Origin: Deltaproteobacteria bacterium
GTDB lineage: Bacteria; Desulfobacterota; DSM-4660; Desulfatiglandales; Desulfatiglandaceae
Direction: 5' to 3'
Assembly: GCA_003646995.1 (NCBI GenBank)
Contig: QMLZ01000096.1
Coordinates: 1-10,166, forward strand
DNA length: 10,166 nucleotides
The notes beneath the pieces were generated by a model. It was not told the DNA's origin. It was given only the letters and a program-made list of their open reading frames with translations, and searched no databases. Position 1 is the first letter of the stretch; the number at the start of each line of letters is the position of its first letter. A program made the translations under genes and the position numbers. Positions 1 through 7,559 of this stretch are shown here, one piece after another.

Positions 1-1
1 C

Positions 2-94
2 AGGAAACGGGCCATGCCGCAGCTGGGACCCAGTTTTTCTGAAATCTGGCCGGGAATACAGGACAAGTTCAAGGATATTGGTAGGCAGAAGTGA
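2..94 (+). CDS. 3' end of an upstream gene, coupled to the LutC-like gene (partial)
   Basis: An open frame enters from the left edge and encodes about 30 residues, ending ...DKFKDIGRQK before a TGA at 92-94. The TGA overlaps the GTG start of the next gene as GTGA, the usual layout of translationally coupled genes, which is the main reason to believe this frame. LutC-type proteins commonly follow an iron-sulfur LutB-type protein, so a lutB-like gene is the natural guess. The visible tail holds no cysteine motif or other diagnostic residue, so identity cannot be shown from this fragment. Confidence 0.5.
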   Translation, partial: RKRAMPQLGPSFSEIWPGIQDKFKDIGRQK

Positions 95-774
95 AAAAAG
101 GAAGTAGAAAATTTATCCTTTCAAAGCTCAAAAGCGCACCTACGGGCAAGAAGGTAAGTCCTCTGCGCACCCTGGGCGATGCACCCAGCAAGCCCTCCTG
201 GCTCAATGCGGAGGCCCACATCGGAAGCCTAAAAAGGATCGCAAAAGATCTATTGGTTGACCTGGAGATTTCTCGCGACCACCAAGACACCCAGTATTTC
301 CTTAATAGTATTATTCAAAGGCATGGCATAAAATCCTGCCTCGCCTGGCACCATCCGCTCATAAAATCAGCCGGAATCCCCGAGATGCTGGTTTCAAAAG
401 GAATTACTTTTCGAGACACATTCCGCAGCCACGAGGATTTCAAGGGTTATTGTGCTGAAGCAGACCTAGGCATTACCGCAGCCGATGCTTTAATCATGGA
501 ATCAGGCACTCTGGTTACACGGGCAAAGAGGGGCTGGGAAAGGGGGACGTCTCTGTTGCCCCCAGTTCATCTTGTACTTGTTGACGCCGCAAGAGTCCTT
601 TCCCGTATAACCGACCTTCCCGCCGTGCTGACTCAATGGTTCACCGCTGGGAGTAATTCACCAAGCGCCATCCATCTAATCAGTGGCCCCAGCAAGACGG
701 CAGACATTGAATTTACCCTTGTCCTTGGTGTTCACGGCCCCAAGGCTGTATATATTTTGGCTATGGTTCGCTAA
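91..774 (+). CDS. LUD-domain protein, LutC-like (lactate utilization protein C family)
   Basis: This 227-residue protein has the features of the LUD (DUF162/LutC-YkgG) family: an acidic ADLGITAADALIMESGTLV segment near residues 126-144, a PPVHLVLVD strand, and a C-terminal SGPSKTADIEFTLVLGVHGP motif followed by a short hydrophobic strand. Length fits LutC (about 210-240 residues). In characterised systems LutABC is a cytosolic iron-sulfur complex that oxidises L-lactate to pyruvate; LutC itself has no iron-sulfur cysteine motif, and none is seen here. The GTG start at 91 is chosen because it overlaps the upstream stop (GTGA) and is followed at once by the family-like basic N-terminus (RKFILSKLKSA). 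The exact substrate cannot be read from this one subunit, so I give no symbol. Confidence 0.85.
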   Translation: MKKGSRKFILSKLKSAPTGKKVSPLRTLGDAPSKPSWLNAEAHIGSLKRIAKDLLVDLEISRDHQDTQYFLNSIIQRHGIKSCLAWHHPLIKSAGIPEMLVSKGITFRDTFRSHEDFKGYCAEADLGITAADALIMESGTLVTRAKRGWERGTSLLPPVHLVLVDAARVLSRITDLPAVLTQWFTAGSNSPSAIHLISGPSKTADIEFTLVLGVHGPKAVYILAMVR

Positions 775-813
775 GCTACCTTTCCAACCCGGTTCGTCCC
801 ACTATTACCTTGC

Positions 814-842
814 TTGACATCTAATAAAGCTGATGCGAAAAT
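814..842 (+). promoter_or_regulatory. candidate sigma-70 promoter for the hybrid kinase
   Basis: A perfect -35 hexamer TTGACA lies at 814-819, followed by a 17-base spacer and GAAAAT at 837-842 (4 of 6 to TATAAT) in an AT-rich stretch. It sits in the 130-base gap between the LutC-like gene and the kinase, on the correct strand. The -10 is weak, so this is a candidate by pattern only. Confidence 0.35.
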
Positions 843-880
843 TAAAATAATAGTTCACTCCTGGCAAGCTCCCCTATAAC

Positions 881-896
881 CTCCTAAACACAGGAG
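881..896 (+). promoter_or_regulatory. possible SD-sequestering hairpin before the kinase
   Basis: CTCCT at 881-885 is the exact complement of the Shine-Dalgarno AGGAG at 892-896, with a 6-base loop. A further CTCCT lies at 858-862. Folding would mask the ribosome binding site of the GTG start at 905. The stem is only 5 bp, so a regulatory role is a guess; the SD itself is well placed, 8 bases before the start. Confidence 0.3.
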
Positions 897-904
897 ACAA
901 AGAG

Positions 905-3199
905 GTGGCCTCAAACGACCTGGGCTCTCCGCGAGCCCATAGATTGCACAGTAAAGAGCTCCTCCGCCTTTTCATTCAATACACACCTGTTGCTGTGGCT
1001 CTCTTTGACAAGGAGATGCGATACCTTGCTTACAGTAAACGCTGGATAACAGACTTTGCACTTGAGGAAGATGATCTCGTTGGGCGCTCTCACTACGAAG
1101 TTTTTCCCGAGATTCCTCCCCATTGGAAAGAGGAACATCGCCGATGCCTGGCCGGGGAAACAATAAAAAAGGCCGAAGAGCCCTTTCCCAGAAAGGATGG
1201 GTCCACGGACTGGGTAAGACGCGAACTTCACCCGTGGTACGACCTGGAAGGACGGGTGGGCGGACTCATAATGTTTGCGGAGGTGGTCACCGAGCGGAGA
1301 AAGGAACGGGAGGCACTAAAGAAAAGCGAAGAAAAATTCTCAAAGCTTTTTCAAGCCAACCCCCACGGTATAACACTAAGCACCCTTGAGGAAGGCAGGT
1401 ATATTGAGGTAAACGAAGCCTTTTTGCAGCAAATTGGCTGGCAGAAGCATGAGGTTATCGGTAAAACCTCCATGGACATAGGGCTATGGGCCAATCCCCA
1501 GGACAGGGAAACCGCCAAAAGAATAATAAAAGAAAGGGGTTTTCTCAGGAATTTCCACGTTAACTTCCGTCGGAAAAACGGAGAGGTGTATCCTTGTGAA
1601 TGGTCCTGTGAGGTTATCTCTTTGGATGGGGAAAAATGCATACTCTCTGTGGTTACCGACATCAGTGAAAGGATCAAAATTGAACAGGCATTAAGGGAAT
1701 CAGAAGAAAAGTACCGGATCATCGTGGAAAACGCCAACGACGCGATCTTCATTGCACAGGACGGGGTGGTGAAATTTCCTAATCCAAGAACACTGGAATT
1801 GGTTAACGTATCAAGAGAGGAGCTGGAAAAAACCAACTTCATTGAGTTTATTCATCCCGACGACCGCCAGAGAGTACTGCAGAATTATGAAAAAAGGCTT
1901 AGAGGGGAAAAACTTCCCAGTACCTATACCTTTAGAGTCATAAGAGATCCCGATGAAGTCCGAACGGTTGAGATCAGCGCTGTGCTCACGCAATGGGACG
2001 GGAGGCCTGCGACCCTGAATTTCCTGAGAGACATTACTGAGCAGAAACAACTGGAAGCACAACTCCACCGCGCCCAGAGGATGGAGGCAATAGGTACACT
2101 GGCAGGGGGTATAGCACATGACTTTAACAATCTACTTATGGGCATCCAAGGGAATGCTTCACTCATACTCATGGACCTCAAGCCGGACGATCCCCTTGCC
2201 GATCGCGTTAGGGACATCCAGGAGTCAGTAAGAAGGGGTGCAGAACTCACAAGGCAACTCCTAGGGTTTGCACGCGGCGGCAAGTACCATGTTGAGCCCA
2301 CTGACATAAACAGGCTTACAAAGCAGACATGCGATCTTTTTGCCAGAACCAAGAAAGAAATCAAGGTATACGAAAAATACCAGAAAGACCTGTGGACCAC
2401 CGACGTGGATCGGACTCAGATCGAACAGGTTCTCCTCAACATATTTGTGAACGCCTGGCAGGCCATGCCTGGCGGAGGCGAGCTTTTTGTGGAAACTGAA
2501 AATGTCAACCTTACAGAGAACTACGTAAAAGGCCACGAGGCCCTGCCCGGCAGATACGTGAAGATTTCCATAACCGATACAGGCGTGGGAATGGACGAGT
2601 CTGTAATGGAACGCATATTTGACCCTTTTTTCACCACCAAGGAATTGGGGAGAGGAACGGGTCTTGGACTCGCCTCGGCTTACGGTATCATTAAGAGCCA
2701 TGGTGGCCTAATCACTGTTTACAGTGAAAAAGGCAAAGGGAGCACATTCAACATTTATCTTCCCGCCTCCGGGTCGCAAGTGGTGCAGGACTCAACCACT
2801 GCCGCCTCTCAGCTCCAGATGGGCTCTGAGACGGTGCTCATAGTGGACGATGAGGAGACTGTCTTAAAGGTAGGCGCAAGAATGCTGGAGCAACTGGGCT
2901 ACAGGGTCTACAAGGCCCAGAGCGGCAAGCAAGCACTTGAGGTGTTCAGGGAACACAAGGAACAAATAAAGTTGGTAATCTTGGACATGATAATGCCCGG
3001 GATGGGCGGGGCGGAGGTGTTTAGCACCATTAAGTCCGAGAAGCCTGATATAAAAGTTCTTTTGTCAAGTGGTTACAGTATGAATGGGCAGGCACAGGAG
3101 ATATTAAGGCGCGGATGCGATGGATTCATTCAAAAACCTGTTGATTTAAGTAAGTTATCTAATATAGTCAGAGAAATACTTGATGCTAAAAGGCTATAG
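905..3199 (+). CDS. soluble hybrid sensor histidine kinase: PAS-PAS-PAS-HisKA-HATPase-REC
   Basis: A 764-residue protein. Three PAS domains occupy roughly residues 18-132, 142-262 and 265-385, each ending in the usual (V)TDI/DITE-type helix. The HisKA H-box follows (GGIAHDFNN, phospho-acceptor His405). The ATPase domain shows the N-box ([13 protein letters not shown], Asn516), G1 (DTGVGM, Asp558), the DPFFTTK segment, and G2 (GRGTGLGL, 582-589). The C-terminal receiver domain (about 641-760) has acidic pair D648/D649, phospho-acceptor D694 in [11 protein letters not shown]721 and K744 in QKP, so it looks catalytically complete. No signal peptide or membrane segment is visible, so sensing is probably cytosolic (redox, oxygen or small ligand through PAS). 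Start GTG at 905 has AGGAG 8 bases upstream. Phosphate likely passes from His405 to D694 or onward; no partner regulator lies in the window. Its 3' end overlaps the convergent ADH remnant by 14 bases. Confidence 0.93.
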   Translation: MASNDLGSPRAHRLHSKELLRLFIQYTPVAVALFDKEMRYLAYSKRWITDFALEEDDLVGRSHYEVFPEIPPHWKEEHRRCLAGETIKKAEEPFPRKDGSTDWVRRELHPWYDLEGRVGGLIMFAEVVTERRKEREALKKSEEKFSKLFQANPHGITLSTLEEGRYIEVNEAFLQQIGWQKHEVIGKTSMDIGLWANPQDRETAKRIIKERGFLRNFHVNFRRKNGEVYPCEWSCEVISLDGEKCILSVVTDISERIKIEQALRESEEKYRIIVENANDAIFIAQDGVVKFPNPRTLELVNVSREELEKTNFIEFIHPDDRQRVLQNYEKRLRGEKLPSTYTFRVIRDPDEVRTVEISAVLTQWDGRPATLNFLRDITEQKQLEAQLHRAQRMEAIGTLAGGIAHDFNNLLMGIQGNASLILMDLKPDDPLADRVRDIQESVRRGAELTRQLLGFARGGKYHVEPTDINRLTKQTCDLFARTKKEIKVYEKYQKDLWTTDVDRTQIEQVLLNIFVNAWQAMPGGGELFVETENVNLTENYVKGHEALPGRYVKISITDTGVGMDESVMERIFDPFFTTKELGRGTGLGLASAYGIIKSHGGLITVYSEKGKGSTFNIYLPASGSQVVQDSTTAASQLQMGSETVLIVDDEETVLKVGARMLEQLGYRVYKAQSGKQALEVFREHKEQIKLVILDMIMPGMGGAEVFSTIKSEKPDIKVLLSSGYSMNGQAQEILRRGCDGFIQKPVDLSKLSNIVREILDAKRL

Positions 3200-3757
3200 C
3201 CGTCTTTATTGCTTGGTATCTGTCCTTCTGTAGACTCACCTCAATCATTTCCTGGTATTCATCAATGGCAAACTTATGGGTCAGCATGTCCTCAACCCTT
3301 GTATCGCCCCTCCCCATCATCTCCAACGCCATTTCAAAGGCATGCCTCTTTGTCCCTTGGCTTTCATTATAGCCATAGGCATACGCCCCCTTTATATTCT
3401 GTATCTTTAACCACAAAGGAGTGAGATCAAGCCTTGCGTCTTTACCGATACCCAATACCACTATGGTGCCCATGGCCTTGGTAACCCTCAAGGCCGAATT
3501 TAGGGTCCGCCGGTGCGCCACCACATCAAAGACCTTGTCAAAACCGCCCATGAGAATCCTTTCCCCAATCAGGGGCTTATAGGCGCGTCCGCCGGTGATC
3601 TCCTGGGCCTTTTCAATTATGCCTCCGTTGATGACCCGGTCGGCTCCTGCCTTTCTCACATAATCCGCATGAAAGGCAGAAGGTTCGGCAACAGTAATGT
3701 CACAATTAACACCCAATCCCCTCATGACCTTAACAACGAGGGTGCCTATCACCCCAC
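3186..3757 (-). pseudogene. 5'-truncated zinc-type alcohol dehydrogenase (NAD-binding/C-terminal part only)
   Basis: About 188 residues match the Rossmann and C-terminal part of medium-chain (zinc-type) dehydrogenases: GGGVIGTLVVKVMRGLG (nucleotide-binding glycine motif), ITVAEPS, GADRVIN, a GGFDKVFDVVA strand, and the GTIVVLGIG turn. The whole N-terminal catalytic half, including the zinc-ligand cysteines and histidine and the GroES-like barrel, is missing; full family members are about 340-390 residues. On the coding strand, homology begins inside the glycine motif right where the upstream TPP-enzyme homology stops, and the ADH frame has a stop just before it (TGA, then K-G-G-G-G-V-I-G). 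GTG at 3752 could initiate, but a protein without a catalytic domain should not act as a dehydrogenase. The C-terminus looks natural. The 3' end overlaps the kinase gene tail to tail by 14 bases. Confidence 0.75.
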
Positions 3758-4333
3758 CACCTCCCTTTCAGGCCTTGCCAGTTTTGCCGCAATACCATAG
3801 GGTATCCCGGTCCCCAGGCAACCAAATAACCCCCCTGCCGAAGCAACCACCCCGGCCTTCTGTGAAGACTGAAAGCCCACAAGTCCGAAGTAAGTAGTGT
3901 CTCCACCGTCTACCACATACAGCGCGTCCTTTCCCACCGCCTCCTGGATACGTGCCACAAGCCTTGCCGGGTGAATGGGATGAGAGGGTTTTTCCCTCTG
4001 TTCGAACTCGCTTACCATGAATGACCTCGCCGCACCACGGAGGTCATTTATCCACCCCTGATGCTCACCCTTCTCCACAAGTTGAACAAGCTCAGCAAGG
4101 GTTGTCCCCATATCTCCCACAAGCCCCACGTCCGAGCGCCTGTTTCTGTCTATCTCGTGGGGGTCAATATCGATTCTCACAACCTTTGCGTCAGGAAATA
4201 GCTCTCCGAACTGCAGCGACCAGTTAAACCTAATGCCCGCAGCAATAACCACGTCTGCTTGAGAAAGCCCCATCATCAATCCTGTTAGACCCGTGTCTGC
4301 TATGGATAGAGGATGGCCGTCTGGAATCGCTAT
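3749..4333 (-). pseudogene. internal fragment of an acetolactate-synthase-like TPP-dependent enzyme
   Basis: The frame encodes the central domain and the start of the C-terminal domain of the IlvB-like TPP enzyme family: IPDGHPLSIADTGLTG, then QADVVIAAGIRFNW, a VVRIDIDPHEID strand-turn typical of the central domain, the linker, and LYVVDGGDTTYFGLVG ... GGLFGCLGTGIPYGIAAKLA. It ends at ARPEREVVG and a stop. Missing are the N-terminal pyrimidine-binding domain with its catalytic glutamate and, just past the junction, the GDGS...N motif that binds Mg-diphosphate. The fragment therefore cannot be an active TPP enzyme. Recognisable homology starts immediately after the stop codon (4334-4336) of the neighbouring membrane-protein gene, in the same frame. 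The first available start would be TTG at 4279. There are no internal stops, which suggests a recent rearrangement. Substrate of the parent enzyme is unknown. Confidence 0.75.
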
Positions 4334-5203
4334 TTATTTTTGGGAAAGAAAGTTGCCGTAAAGTTCCCTGGCACAGTCGGGGCATATGCTATGGCTGAAC
4401 TCGGCCTCGGAATGCTGGCTGATATATTCCTCAATTTGGCTCCAGTAGCCCTTGTCGTCCCTGATCTTCTTGCACCTTGCGCATATGGGAAGCAAGCCTC
4501 TCAGCGTCTTGATCTGCGCAATAGCCTGCCTCAGTTCAACAACCTTTTCCTGTAGCTTCCTGTTGATCCCTGAAACCTTTTCCTTTTCTTTTCCAAGTAG
4601 GAACTGGAAGTAAAAAGTTTTTCTGATGTAGTACTCTATTGAATAAGAGGCAATCATTCCCACCAGGTTTGCGGTGATAAAAAAGAAATTATTGCTGATC
4701 AATATGTGCAACGGGACCATTAGGACCCACAGGGCGACCACCTCGTAAAGCACGACTATACCCCAGCAAGTGACCGATATCATTATGAAGCGGGTCCTAA
4801 ATACAGTATAACCATACATGAATACCAGGATTAGGCCGGCATAGTATAGCAGGTTGGCCGGCCTGGGTGCCACAACGATCATGATTATGATTCCCACGCC
4901 TGCCATAGCAATGATGGTGAGCAAGGAGGCCTGCCAGTATCTTTGATATCTCCTGGAATAGGAGAATCCGAAGACGAAGAAGACAACAGGGCAGACCACA
5001 GCGTAACGGATCAGCCATGCTATGTACTTGAGGTGAGGGAACAATATGGCGTCAAGGATGCCGAACAGGGCGTAAAAAACACCCCCCAAAAACACTGTTA
5101 TACGCGTGAGCTGTAGGGCATTCTCAAAGTAGGACTGCAGGAAGTCTTTCTCCAGCGCGGCGTCCTTGCCTGTAAAACGCAGGGTAATTCGGCTGTACTC
5201 CAT
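4334..5203 (-). CDS. six-TM sensor-like protein with C-terminal CxxC...CxxC (CKKIRDDKGYW) module
   Basis: A 289-residue membrane protein. After a short amphipathic N-terminus come six hydrophobic segments near residues 33-55, 62-84, 91-113, 117-135, 139-163 and 167-190 (bounded by Tyr/Arg-rich turns). A charged coiled coil follows (KEKEKVSGINRKLQEKVVEL, about 203-232). The last 56 residues form a compact module LLPICARCKKIRDDKGYW...SICPDCARELYG with cysteine pairs C241/C244 and C274/C277, a plausible zinc ribbon or redox site, plus conserved-looking histidines between. From memory, the 6TM part resembles input domains of some bacterial adenylate cyclases, and the C-terminal module recurs behind PAS or receiver domains in deltaproteobacteria; I know no established function. 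The ATG at 5203 has a weak GGGA 6 bases upstream. It is divergent from the nuclease gene, and its stop directly abuts the TPP-enzyme fragment. Confidence 0.8.
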   Translation of the reverse strand: MEYSRITLRFTGKDAALEKDFLQSYFENALQLTRITVFLGGVFYALFGILDAILFPHLKYIAWLIRYAVVCPVVFFVFGFSYSRRYQRYWQASLLTIIAMAGVGIIIMIVVAPRPANLLYYAGLILVFMYGYTVFRTRFIMISVTCWGIVVLYEVVALWVLMVPLHILISNNFFFITANLVGMIASYSIEYYIRKTFYFQFLLGKEKEKVSGINRKLQEKVVELRQAIAQIKTLRGLLPICARCKKIRDDKGYWSQIEEYISQHSEAEFSHSICPDCARELYGNFLSQK

Positions 5204-5220
5204 GAATATCCCGGGACTTA

Positions 5221-5235
5221 AACCCTTTAAGGGTT
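5221..5235. repeat. perfect inverted repeat AACCCTT-T-AAGGGTT between divergent genes
   Basis: Two 7-base arms separated by one base lie 18-32 bases upstream of the minus-strand membrane-protein start and 68 bases before the plus-strand nuclease start. The position, in the only divergent intergenic region of the window, suits an operator or a leader hairpin. No terminator-type T run adjoins it. Function is inferred from position only. Confidence 0.4.
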
Positions 5236-5242
5236 GAAAAGA

Positions 5243-5272
5243 TTGTTCATGACCAGTAGATTCATTTATAAA
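5243..5272 (+). promoter_or_regulatory. candidate promoter for the secreted nuclease gene
   Basis: TTGTTC at 5243-5248 (3 of 6 to consensus) is followed 18 bases later by TATAAA at 5267-5272 (5 of 6). This would give a leader of about 25 bases before the ATG at 5303. The -35 is poor, and other AT-rich hexamers (for example around 5290) compete, so confidence is low. Confidence 0.25.
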
Positions 5273-5302
5273 TCGGACTTTTTCTCAAATATATAAAAGA
5301 TT

Positions 5303-6337
5303 ATGTTACCCAGACTGGTCACCCTCGTATCAATCCTAATACTTGTTTTTAATTCTCCTGCCCTTGCCAGGCTTATAAAGATTGCCACGTATAATGTGCA
5401 AAACCTCTTTGACCTGGTCAGACAGGGGACCGAATACCAGGAATACATACCTAACAATAATTTTTCGTGGAACAGGGATACCTACGAAGTCAAGTACAGG
5501 AACATAGCAAGGGTCATAGCAGATATGTCTGCAGATATCGTTGCCTTGCAGGAAGTAGAATCAAAGAGGGCGCTGGATTCCCTGCGAAACCAAGTCAGGG
5601 CAAGGGGTCTTTACTACCCATACCTGGACATTGCTGAGTCCAGGCCCACAGCAGTGAAATGCGCCATACTCTCCAAATTCCCCATAACCTGGAGGAAAGA
5701 GATAAGAGTCCCCATTGCCGGGGCGAGGAATATACTGGCCGTAAAGCTCCAGGTGGACCACAAGGTCTTGCTGATTTACGTGAACCACTGGAAATCAAAG
5801 CGCTCACCAGAAAGCCAGAGAATCGCCTGCGCAAGGGCTTTGCGTAAAGCTGTGGATCGGCTCCCACGGGCAACCGATTACATCCTGCTCGGGGACTTCA
5901 ATTCCAATTACAACGAATGTTACACCCTGGTGAACCACCCGGAACTCAACGACACCAATGGAATAACAGGTATCAATCATATCTTGTTAACAATCAAGGA
6001 TGGCCGAATGACCACGGAGCATGATTTACTGACTGATCCTTCAGGCAAGTACCTTTACAACCTGTGGCTCGAGCTTCCCCCACACCGGAGGTGGTCTTAC
6101 AACCTTTTCGGGCGCAAGGGAACACCCGACAGCATCATTATACCCTCTTCTCTCTACGATAACCGTGGCATCTCTTATGTTGACAATTCTTTTGGCAAAT
6201 TTGCCCCAACGTATCTTTTCAGACACCACGCCATATTTCAGTGGCAGAGAGCACAACATGGAAAAGGCAGGCACCTTGGTCGGGGTTATTCAGACCATCT
6301 TCCTATTTTTGCGTGGTTTTCTACTACTCCGGGCTGA
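5303..6337 (+). CDS. secreted endonuclease/exonuclease/phosphatase (EEP) family protein
   Basis: A 344-residue protein with a clear signal peptide: hydrophobic residues 5-16 and an SPALA|R cleavage site after Ala22, so the mature protein should act outside the cytoplasm. The EEP fold motifs appear in order: ATYNVQNLFD near the mature N-terminus, DIVALQEVES (metal-binding Glu84), LLIYVNHWKSK (motif with the catalytic-type His), LLGDFNSN (Asp198, Asn200), and the terminal YSDHLPIFAW (Asp331-His332). The set is complete, so metal-dependent phosphodiester or phosphomonoester cleavage is expected. DNA, RNA or lipid-phosphate substrates are all possible in this superfamily; a scavenging extracellular nuclease is my best guess. 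The ATG at 5303 lacks an obvious Shine-Dalgarno but gives a textbook signal peptide. The 3' end overlaps cinA tail to tail by 14 bases. Confidence 0.85.
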   Translation: MLPRLVTLVSILILVFNSPALARLIKIATYNVQNLFDLVRQGTEYQEYIPNNNFSWNRDTYEVKYRNIARVIADMSADIVALQEVESKRALDSLRNQVRARGLYYPYLDIAESRPTAVKCAILSKFPITWRKEIRVPIAGARNILAVKLQVDHKVLLIYVNHWKSKRSPESQRIACARALRKAVDRLPRATDYILLGDFNSNYNECYTLVNHPELNDTNGITGINHILLTIKDGRMTTEHDLLTDPSGKYLYNLWLELPPHRRWSYNLFGRKGTPDSIIIPSSLYDNRGISYVDNSFGKFAPTYLFRHHAIFQWQRAQHGKGRHLGRGYSDHLPIFAWFSTTPG

Positions 6338-7559
6338 TAAGCCCCAGCCTAAGGGTATTCAATCCGATAACTGTGCCGCGCTGACGCAACATTGCCGGGT
6401 CTCCACCCATGGTCCACGAATAGGTCTTTTCCACACCTTCCCCTGCTGCAGCAACCAGGCCGTCCAAAAGACACCCATCGCCCTGTTTTCTTACAAACCC
6501 AACCACAGCAAGCCCCACCCCCCGTTCATACCATGTGGCAAGGCTCTGGGCCACAGAGGTGACCTGATCAATGCTGGGAGGGTTTTCAACACCAGGAAAG
6601 CGCCGGGCGAGATCGGTGTATTCCCTGAATACCACGGACTCCCTCACAGCCGATTCTCCGGCCACAAGCAGTCTCTCGGCTATTTTCCCGCAAGTGAAGG
6701 TCTCCAGGACGGTGGCACTCAGTCCCCTGTCCCTGAGTAGGCGGTTCACCACTCCTTCCAGTGTCTCCTGATCCGCCCCAAAAATCTTGTTTCCGAGCCG
6801 GGCCCTAATCTCCTGCTCAACAGGCTCGATGAGACGAAGGGCATCTCCTTCATCCCTCGCCTCGGCAGTTATCCGGATCTTGATTTCTCCTGGTGAAGCA
6901 AGCAGGCCAATATTAGGGTTTTGATACTTCCGGATTATGTCGCCAATAAGGGTATCAACCTTGCTTTCCCCTATGCCGGCCGCCTTCAGCACACGGTAGG
7001 TCACGATACTCTTTTCAAGGGCAAATCGATTCCTTATCCATTCGGCCACCTTATTATTCCACAGGTACTTCAGCTCCCTAGGCACACCGGGCAGGCAGAT
7101 AACCGGCTTTCCATCCACCTCCTTCACAAAACCCGGGGCAGTACCTACCGGGTTGTCTATGGCCTGTGCCCCCTCTGGTATGTATGCCTGCTTTTTGTTT
7201 GAATCGGGCATACGGTATCCATATCGGCTGAATATCTCTTCTATTTGGTCCATGAGATCTTTCTTAAACACAAGCCGGACCCCAGAGACCTTTGCAACGG
7301 CCTCTCTCGTAAGATCGTCTTCCGTAGGACCCAAGCCCCCGGTGGTGATGACAAGATTGGAGCGGTCAAGTGCGGTGCGCAGAGCCATCAGCATGTCTTC
7401 AAACGAGTCTCCCACAGAGGTTCGAAACCGGACGTCAACCCCTATCTTTGCCAGCTCTGCCGCCAAAAAGGTGCTGTTGGTGTCCTGGATTTGCCCCAAC
7501 AGCAACTCACTACCGATGGTGATAATTTCGCATACTGGAAGTGAAATGGGTGAGATCAA
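6324..7559 (-). CDS. cinA: CinA-family protein, with divergent C-terminal deamidase-like domain
   Basis: At 411 residues this is the usual CinA length. The N-terminal MoaB/MogA-like domain is well preserved: EIITIGSELLLG (11-22), the TTGGLGPTEDD loop (72-82), NPVGTAPGF and ICLPGVPRELKYLW. A linker domain with KAAGIGESKVD follows, then a C-terminal segment aligned with the NMN deamidase (PncC) domain. CinA proteins are linked to pyridine-nucleotide salvage (ADP-ribose pyrophosphatase and NMN deamidase activities). Here the deamidase motif ESCTGG reads ETFTCG (286-291), the following Y-S-N-x-x-K region reads EYTDLARRF, and the GxxGPxGG loop is GFVRKQGDG, so that half is probably inactive. I place the start at the TTG at 7559, whose TTGA overlaps the stop of the SH3 gene; GAGGAG lies upstream. 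A longer frame to 7652 would only add SH3-gene sequence. The C-terminus overlaps the nuclease gene. Confidence 0.88.
   Translation of the reverse strand: MISPISLPVCEIITIGSELLLGQIQDTNSTFLAAELAKIGVDVRFRTSVGDSFEDMLMALRTALDRSNLVITTGGLGPTEDDLTREAVAKVSGVRLVFKKDLMDQIEEIFSRYGYRMPDSNKKQAYIPEGAQAIDNPVGTAPGFVKEVDGKPVICLPGVPRELKYLWNNKVAEWIRNRFALEKSIVTYRVLKAAGIGESKVDTLIGDIIRKYQNPNIGLLASPGEIKIRITAEARDEGDALRLIEPVEQEIRARLGNKIFGADQETLEGVVNRLLRDRGLSATVLETFTCGKIAERLLVAGESAVRESVVFREYTDLARRFPGVENPPSIDQVTSVAQSLATWYERGVGLAVVGFVRKQGDGCLLDGLVAAAGEGVEKTYSWTMGGDPAMLRQRGTVIGLNTLRLGLISPE

Noticed and set aside
775..904. Sigma-54 promoter or rho-independent terminator after the LutC-like gene
   Set aside because: The TGGCA near 863 has no correctly spaced TGC element, and no GC-rich stem with a T run is present.
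1351..1842. 163-codon minus-strand frame
   Set aside because: It is antisense to the PAS region of the kinase and is a Ser/Leu-rich shadow.
3186..4333. A genuine TPP-enzyme/ADH fusion enzyme
   Set aside because: The two parts are in different frames with a stop between them, and both lack their catalytic domains or cofactor motifs.
3186..4333. Insertion sequence or transposon at the gene remnants
   Set aside because: No transposase frame, terminal inverted repeats or target-site duplication could be seen at either edge.
6165..6740. 191-codon plus-strand frame
   Set aside because: It is antisense to the C-terminal part of cinA and overlaps the nuclease gene end; the translation is low-complexity Pro/His/Ser-rich without family motifs.
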